This document shows positions 58,632-64,000 of a stretch of DNA of 64,000 nucleotides, piece after piece. The stretch's first letter is position 1. Each line of letters starts with the position of its first letter. Origin of the DNA: Astragalus membranaceus (lineage: Eukaryota; Streptophyta; Magnoliopsida; Fabales; Fabaceae); NCBI GenBank assembly GCA_039519185.1, contig CM076846.1, forward strand, positions 109,588,442 through 109,652,441. Reading direction: 5' to 3'. A program made the position numbers and the translations under genes. The notes under the pieces were generated by a model. It did not search any database and was not told the origin of the DNA. It saw only the letters and a program-made list of their open reading frames with translations.

Positions 58632-61600
58632 TAGAATATTTCGTCCTCGAAATTACCTGAATCAAACAACTCCGGATATGCTTCCCGCATCCTGCTCTCC
58701 AGCTCCCAAGTCATACTCTCACCAGCAGCTCCCAACCACACCACCTTCACCAACGGAATTTCCTTCCCTCTCAGAATCTTTACTTCTCTATCTTCAATCC
58801 GCACCGGCATAGTCTCAACCGTGAGATTATCCCGTACCTCTACTTCGTCCATCTGAATCACATGAGACGGGTCCGGAACATACTTTCGAAGTTGTGACAC
58901 GTGAAACACGTCATGCAAGTTCGAAAGATTAGGCGGCAAAGCCACCCTATAGGCAACACTTCCCACCCTCTCCGTAATCTGATACGGACCAATGAAACGG
59001 GGAGTCAACTTCTTAGATTTCAAGGCACGCCCAACACCAGTCACCGGAGTGACTCTCAGAAACACATGATCACCGGCCTGAAACTCTAAATCCTTCCTTC
59101 TCTTATCATGATAGCTCTTTTGTCGACTCTGTGACGCTTTCATCTTCTCACGGATTAATTTTACCTTCTCAGTTGTTTCTCGCACAATCTCAGGCCCCAA
59201 CACTGCACTCTCCCCAGATTCATACCAACACAACGGAGTCCTACATCTCCGACCATACAATGCCTCAAACGGTGCCATACCAATACTAGAGTGAAAACTA
59301 TTGTTATAGGTGAATTCTATCAACGAAAGATGAGAATCCCATGAACCTCCCTGCTCAAGAACACATGCCCTCAACAAGTCCTCTAACGACTGAATAGTCC
59401 TCTCCGTCTGACCATCTGTCTGCGGATGATAAGCGGAGCTCAACCTCAACTTAGAACCCAATGCTTCCTGCAAACTCTTCCAAAATTCAGAGGTGAATCT
59501 TGGATCTCTATCAGACACAATACTAAGCGGAACGCCATGCAACTTCACAATAGTCTTGATGTAGATTTCTGCCAACTTTGGAACTGAATAAGTCATATTA
59601 ATTGGTAAGAAATGAGCAGACTTAGACAACCTGTCCACAACTACCCATATAGCATCAAACCCTCTCACTGTATTTGGCAACCCAGTTACAAAATCCATGG
59701 AAATGCTATCCCATTTCCATTCCGGAATCTCCAATGGTTGCATCAGCCCTGCAGGCTTCTGATGCTCAACCTTAGACTTCTGACAAGTCAGACAAGAATA
59801 CACAAACTGTGCCACATCCTTCTTCATACCAGGCCACCAGAACAGTTTCTTCAAATCTTGGTACATTTTCGTAGCCCCGGGATGAATACTCAACTTGCTT
59901 CTATGGCTCTCCTCAAGAATCATTCTCTTCATCTCAGCATCGTCAGGAATGCAGATCCTATCTCTGAATCTCAATACACCTTGGGAATCTAACTTGAAAT
60001 CTCCACCCACATCTTGATCATTCACAACCAACAGGTCTACCAACTTTACATCTGACTTTTGTGCTTCTCGGACACTAACCAAAAATTCATTTCCAATCTT
60101 CAACATCCCCAATCTGACACTCTGCGGTGTCACTTCACAAACCAGACTCATGTCCCGAAACTGCTCAATCAATTCTAACTCTTTCACCATCATAGCCGAC
60201 ATATGCAAACTCTTCCGACTTAAAGCATCAGCCACGACATTAGCTTTGCCGGGGTGATAGTTCAAGCCGAAATCATAATCCTTCAGCAACTCTAACCAAC
60301 GTCTCTGTCTCATATTTAGCTCCTTCTGATCAAACAAGTATTTCAGACTCTTGTGGTCACTAAACACTTCAAATCGGGTACCATACAGATGGTGCCTCCA
60401 AATTTTTAGCACAAACACAATTGCAGCTAGCTCCAAATCATGAGTAGGGTAGTTCTTCTCATGGGTCCTCAACTGTCTGGACGCATAAGCTACTACCTTA
60501 CCCTCTTGCATCAATACACCTCCCAAACCCATCTTGGAAGCATCGCAATATACTACAAATGGTCGATCAGGAACAGGCAAAGTCAAAACGGGCGATGTAG
60601 TCAACCTCTTCTTCAACTCATTGAAGCTCTCCTCACAGCGGGCATCCCACACAAAAGCTCTTCCCTTACACGTCAATTGAGTCAACGGAAGTGCCAACTT
60701 CGAGAAACCTTCAATGAATCTCCTATAATACCCAGCTAATCCCAAGAAGCTTCTGATTTCTGTAACTGACTTCGGGCTCTCCCATTGAGACACGGCATCA
60801 ACCTTGGCTGGGTCCACAGCTATACCATTACCAGAGATAATATGACCAAGGAAACCTACTTCATTCAGCCAAAACTCACACTTAGACAATTTTGCATACA
60901 ATTTCTTTTCTTTCAGCACTTCTAGCACTAACCTCAAATGTTCTGCATGCTCCTCTTCTGTCTTAGAATACACCAGAATGTCGTCAATAAACACAACGAC
61001 AAATCGATCCAAGTAACTACGGAAAGTACGATTCATGTACTCCATAAACACACCCGGCGCGTTGGTAACACCAAACGGCATCACAGAATACTCATAGTGC
61101 CCATACCTCGTTCTGAAAGCGGTTTTCTGAATGTCTTCATCCTTTACCTTGATCTGGTGATAACCCGACCTCAAATCGATTTTACTAAACACCTTAGCAC
61201 CTACCAACTGGTCCATAAGATCATCAATTCTGGGAAGCGGATACCTGTTCTTTATTGTCACTTTGTTCAATTGCCTATAATCGACACAAAGTCTCATACT
61301 CCCGTCCTTCTTCTTCACTAACAATACCGGAGCACCCCACGGTGACACACTTGGTCTTACAAATTTCTTCTCAAGCAGATCTTCTAATTGCTTTTTCAAT
61401 TCAGACAATTCTGAGGCTGACATTCGGTACGGTGCCATAGACACAGGCCTAGTACCAGGTATAAGATCAATGGCAAACTCAACCTCCCTCTCTGGCGGAA
61501 CACTTGGAATCTCATCTGGGAACACTTCAGGGAACTCACACACTACTGGAACCCTTTCAATGATTGCCTGATTCTCAGCAGACAAAGACGCCATCAAAGC

Positions 61601-62992
61601 AAACAGATGAACTCCCTCCTTCATTACCTTATGCAAATGACCAGCAGGCAACAACACCGATTCTTCCCCTTCGGGAGGAAGGAAACTCACAGATCTCCGG
61701 AAACAATTAATATGCACATGGTTAAATACTAACCAGTCCATACCAAGAATGACATCCAACCCTCCCAACGGCAAACAAATAAGATCAACTAGAAAATTTC
61801 TGCCGAAGATTGACAGAGGGCACTTAGCACACACAAGAGAGGTAGTTACTGAACCCTTAGCTGGAGTGTCAATAACCATCTCCCTCATCATAGAAGATAA
61901 AACAAGGTCCAATTTCTCAGCACACAAAGCAGCAATAAACGAATGCGTAGCACCAGTATCAATAATAGCAATCAAAGGAATACCATTAATAAAACATGTA
62001 CCTCGAATCTCATTAGTGTCCTCTGATCCTGCGAGAGCAAACACCTTCCCATGGGACTTCTCTTTCTTCGGCTTAGTACACTTAGTACTAATATGACCTG
62101 ATTCCCCGCAATTGTAACACACCACATCCCTTTTCTCACATTTCGCAGCCACATGACCCTCTTTACCGCATTTGAAACATTTATTATCTGAGCAGTCAAA
62201 ACTCTTGTGACCCGGTTTGCCACACCTGTAGCACACAACCTTCGCAGGGGCATCTCCCCCACTTGCTTTCTTATTGTCAGCATACCTCTGCTTACCCTTA
62301 CCAGCTGGAGCCTCATACGGTTTTCCCCGGTTCTGAAACTTACCCCTCAGATCCCTCATGACCCTGGAGTGAGCATTACTATCATCCTCATATATCCTGC
62401 AACTGTCGATCAAATCAGCGAATACCCGAATCTTCTGGTACCCTACAGCTTTCTTAATATCAGCCCTCAGCCCATTCTCAAACTTAATACACTTTGAGAA
62501 CTCAGAATCAGCATCAGCATAATGGGGATAAAACTTAGCCAATTCAGTGAACTTGGCAGCATACTCTGTCACTGACATGCTTCCTTGCTTCAGCTCAAGG
62601 AATTCTATTTCTTTCTTACCCCTCACATCTTCAGGAAAATATTTCCGCAAGAACTCTCTGCGGAAAACAGCCCAAGTTATCTCTTCATTAGCAGTTTCTA
62701 ATCTCTGCCTCACCTCCATCCACCAATCATCAGCTTCTTCTGCCAGCGTATGGGTACCATACCTGACCTTCTGCGCATCATCACAATCCATGACCCGGAA
62801 TATTCTTTCAATCTCTTTCAGCCATGCCAAAGCACCATCTGGATTATACTTGCCCTTAAAGACAGGTGGATTCTCTCTCTGGAACGTAGCCAAATTGCGC
62901 GTCCCATCATTAACAGCACCGGGTATATTACCCATCGCCCCGGCTATTGCCTGTAAGGCAGCAGCAAGTGCAGCATCGTCCCGTCTGGCCAT
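58631..62992 (-). CDS. Gag-pol polyprotein of the Tekay-like chromovirus, intact, 1,453 aa
   Basis: Supplies all enzymes for copying the element through RNA and inserting it. Residues: gag core 35-205; three CCHC knuckles at 254-267, 272-285 and 292-305; protease DTGATH at 345-350; RT 520-720 with VFIDDILVYS (catalytic Asp 670 and 671); RNase H about 810-925 (Asp 817, Glu 854, Asp 879); integrase zinc site about 1030-1070; integrase core Asp 1100, Asp 1161, Glu 1197, with D-35-E spacing; chromodomain-like tail PLVKVVWLGA...MTWELE (1413-1432). The start is the first Met, 119 bases from the 5' LTR, and matches the gag start of the deleted copy at 12111. No stop or frameshift, and all catalytic residues present. 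Gag and pol are in one frame, as in most plant chromoviruses. No infectious-virus env is present. Confidence 0.95.
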   Translation of the reverse strand: MARRDDAALAAALQAIAGAMGNIPGAVNDGTRNLATFQRENPPVFKGKYNPDGALAWLKEIERIFRVMDCDDAQKVRYGTHTLAEEADDWWMEVRQRLETANEEITWAVFRREFLRKYFPEDVRGKKEIEFLELKQGSMSVTEYAAKFTELAKFYPHYADADSEFSKCIKFENGLRADIKKAVGYQKIRVFADLIDSCRIYEDDSNAHSRVMRDLRGKFQNRGKPYEAPAGKGKQRYADNKKASGGDAPAKVVCYRCGKPGHKSFDCSDNKCFKCGKEGHVAAKCEKRDVVCYNCGESGHISTKCTKPKKEKSHGKVFALAGSEDTNEIRGTCFINGIPLIAIIDTGATHSFIAALCAEKLDLVLSSMMREMVIDTPAKGSVTTSLVCAKCPLSIFGRNFLVDLICLPLGGLDVILGMDWLVFNHVHINCFRRSVSFLPPEGEESVLLPAGHLHKVMKEGVHLFALMASLSAENQAIIERVPVVCEFPEVFPDEIPSVPPEREVEFAIDLIPGTRPVSMAPYRMSASELSELKKQLEDLLEKKFVRPSVSPWGAPVLLVKKKDGSMRLCVDYRQLNKVTIKNRYPLPRIDDLMDQLVGAKVFSKIDLRSGYHQIKVKDEDIQKTAFRTRYGHYEYSVMPFGVTNAPGVFMEYMNRTFRSYLDRFVVVFIDDILVYSKTEEEHAEHLRLVLEVLKEKKLYAKLSKCEFWLNEVGFLGHIISGNGIAVDPAKVDAVSQWESPKSVTEIRSFLGLAGYYRRFIEGFSKLALPLTQLTCKGRAFVWDARCEESFNELKKRLTTSPVLTLPVPDRPFVVYCDASKMGLGGVLMQEGKVVAYASRQLRTHEKNYPTHDLELAAIVFVLKIWRHHLYGTRFEVFSDHKSLKYLFDQKELNMRQRRWLELLKDYDFGLNYHPGKANVVADALSRKSLHMSAMMVKELELIEQFRDMSLVCEVTPQSVRLGMLKIGNEFLVSVREAQKSDVKLVDLLVVNDQDVGGDFKLDSQGVLRFRDRICIPDDAEMKRMILEESHRSKLSIHPGATKMYQDLKKLFWWPGMKKDVAQFVYSCLTCQKSKVEHQKPAGLMQPLEIPEWKWDSISMDFVTGLPNTVRGFDAIWVVVDRLSKSAHFLPINMTYSVPKLAEIYIKTIVKLHGVPLSIVSDRDPRFTSEFWKSLQEALGSKLRLSSAYHPQTDGQTERTIQSLEDLLRACVLEQGGSWDSHLSLIEFTYNNSFHSSIGMAPFEALYGRRCRTPLCWYESGESAVLGPEIVRETTEKVKLIREKMKASQSRQKSYHDKRRKDLEFQAGDHVFLRVTPVTGVGRALKSKKLTPRFIGPYQITERVGSVAYRVALPPNLSNLHDVFHVSQLRKYVPDPSHVIQMDEVEVRDNLTVETMPVRIEDREVKILRGKEIPLVKVVWLGAAGESMTWELESRMREAYPELFDSGNFEDEIF

Positions 62993-63093
62993 TTCAAACT
63001 ATCACTGCAGCACAAACAGAAATTTAGAACTAATCTAACAATTCTATTTGTCATAAGACACTATGACAAGACGACTTGGCCGGACAGACCGAA

Positions 63094-63107
63094 CTGCTCT
63101 GATACCA
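63094..63107 (-). other. Primer-binding site (initiator Met tRNA type)
   Basis: The minus strand reads TGGTATCAGAGCAG, four bases inside the 5' LTR. Confidence 0.88.
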
Positions 63108-63111
63108 CTAA

Positions 63112-64000
63112 TGTAACACCCCTTTTTCTAATAACTTTACTTTTAATAAAATCAGAGTCTCTTTTTTTTTTTTTTGAAAACAATTCAAGCGAGTGCTACA
63201 TTTACTTCATAAAAATCACGATACATAACACCATAAGAAAAAGGCTTAGCTCGCATCAACTAAATCCAATCACCATCAGCAGCGGAATAATAATCAATTC
63301 AAAAATTAAAACCAATACATCACCAACAAAGTCTAGCAGTTTTAAGAAAATAAAGCATAAACCTAAGACACCCCCCCCCTGGTGCTACGTATCAGAGCGT
63401 GACACTTCCTACCAGACGAAGGCATACAGGAAACCTTCACTCATCATTACCTGCACGTTGCCGACATAAGAAGCAACATAAAGGCAGTAGGGTGAGTCTC
63501 TTTTCATAATTAATAACATATGAAAATTAAGCAATGCATAGGAAAAAGGAAGTCAGGCACATCAATTCACAATAATGGAACAATCGCATCAATATTTTAT
63601 TTCCAAACAGCACCACACAATATATGATTTATGCATGTAATGCAACCCAAACTCCACGGGTACATGCATGTCGGATCCGTCACCAATACAAATAGGCCGT
63701 AGCCTCTGCTCACCAAATCAAAATTAGGCCGTAGCCTCTGCTCACCAATAATGCATATGTCCATGAGATGCTATGGAAAATGCATTACAACACACCAAGT
63801 CCAAGCAATTCATCATTTAAAATTCATGATCTCACCATTGTATAATAATCAGCTCACCAAATTAAAATTAGGCCGTAGCCTCTGCTCACCAATCTCACCC
63901 TATCACACTCACCAATTCAGCTCACCACTCACATCAACACCCATTCAAATAGACCAGCTTAGGACAATTGACACAACATAGGGAAGTGGGTAAAAATAGC
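63112..64000 (-). repeat. 5' LTR of the Tekay-like element, partial
   Basis: Begins TGTAACACCCC and matches 56079-56966 base for base, except for 14 instead of 13 T in one run. The window ends inside it. Confidence 0.95.

Larger units (their letters stand above)
56079..64000 (-). mobile_element. Young Tekay-like chromovirus, right LTR runs off the window
   Basis: 3' LTR 56079-58618, gag-pol 58631-62992, primer site 63094-63107, 5' LTR from 63112. The visible 889 bp of the 5' LTR equal the 3' LTR except for one T in a T-run. Left flanking bases are GCCAT. The right flank is outside. With an open polyprotein and nearly identical LTRs it may still be competent to move. Inserted in the antisense ORF of element B. 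Confidence 0.95.

Overview
This window looks like repeat-rich euchromatin or heterochromatin of a dicot plant. Details of the transposons and captured gene fragments suggest a papilionoid legume, but that lineage call is an inference from remembered families. GT-AG introns, poly(A) retroposons, Ty3/gypsy chromoviruses, CACTA, MULE, hAT and Helitron elements all point to a plant nuclear genome. I see no intact host gene. The only full-length open coding region is a retrotransposon polyprotein.

Layout. 1-4541: coding-competent-type Mutator-like element (MULE), minus strand, left end outside the window, transposase damaged by one frameshift and two nonsense codons. 4542-4926: one end of a CACTA element. 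4927-20960: a broken receptor-like kinase gene (minus strand) with a signal peptide, a Cys-rich SPARK-like ectodomain, a transmembrane exon and kinase exons. It has been opened by a MITE, by a chromovirus in that MITE (5609-18525, TSD ATTAT), and by a Pack-MULE (18714-19808, 9-bp TSD). The chromovirus itself contains an internally deleted Tekay-like element (8709-14471, TSD GATCT) and a solo LTR (15753-17825). 21470-32069: a candidate Helitron holding RPA-like and B3-domain gene remnants, a gag-only LTR element (23907-29568, TSD CATCA), a LINE- or SINE-derived tail and two SINE copies.

32387-33408: copia gag remnant and a Tourist-like MITE. 33508-37378: a CACTA element (TSD TAA) carrying pieces of NADP-malic enzyme, an ABCB transporter and a MULE transposase. 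37834-49914: a probable solo chromovirus LTR broken up by a second gene-capturing CACTA element (39583-43489; RPN7, BRX1 and ARM-repeat pieces), a Helitron (44581-46605) and a deleted hAT element (46953-49623) sitting inside a SINE. 50743-51805: a non-autonomous MULE sharing its ends with the element at 1-4541. 52262-56078: MULE transposase C-terminus, then two differently oriented LTRs and an extra ORF that is antisense to its own retroelement. 56079-64000: a very young Tekay-like retrotransposon with a 1,453-aa uninterrupted gag-pol and an almost identical second LTR that runs off the window.

The pieces do not form a pathway. The biology is nested transposition, gene-fragment capture and decay of one receptor kinase locus. 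Insertion order can be read from target-site duplications. I found no clear undescribed system. The most informative items are the two multi-gene CACTA elements, the Pack-MULE carrying a kinase piece inside a kinase gene, and the antisense ORF.
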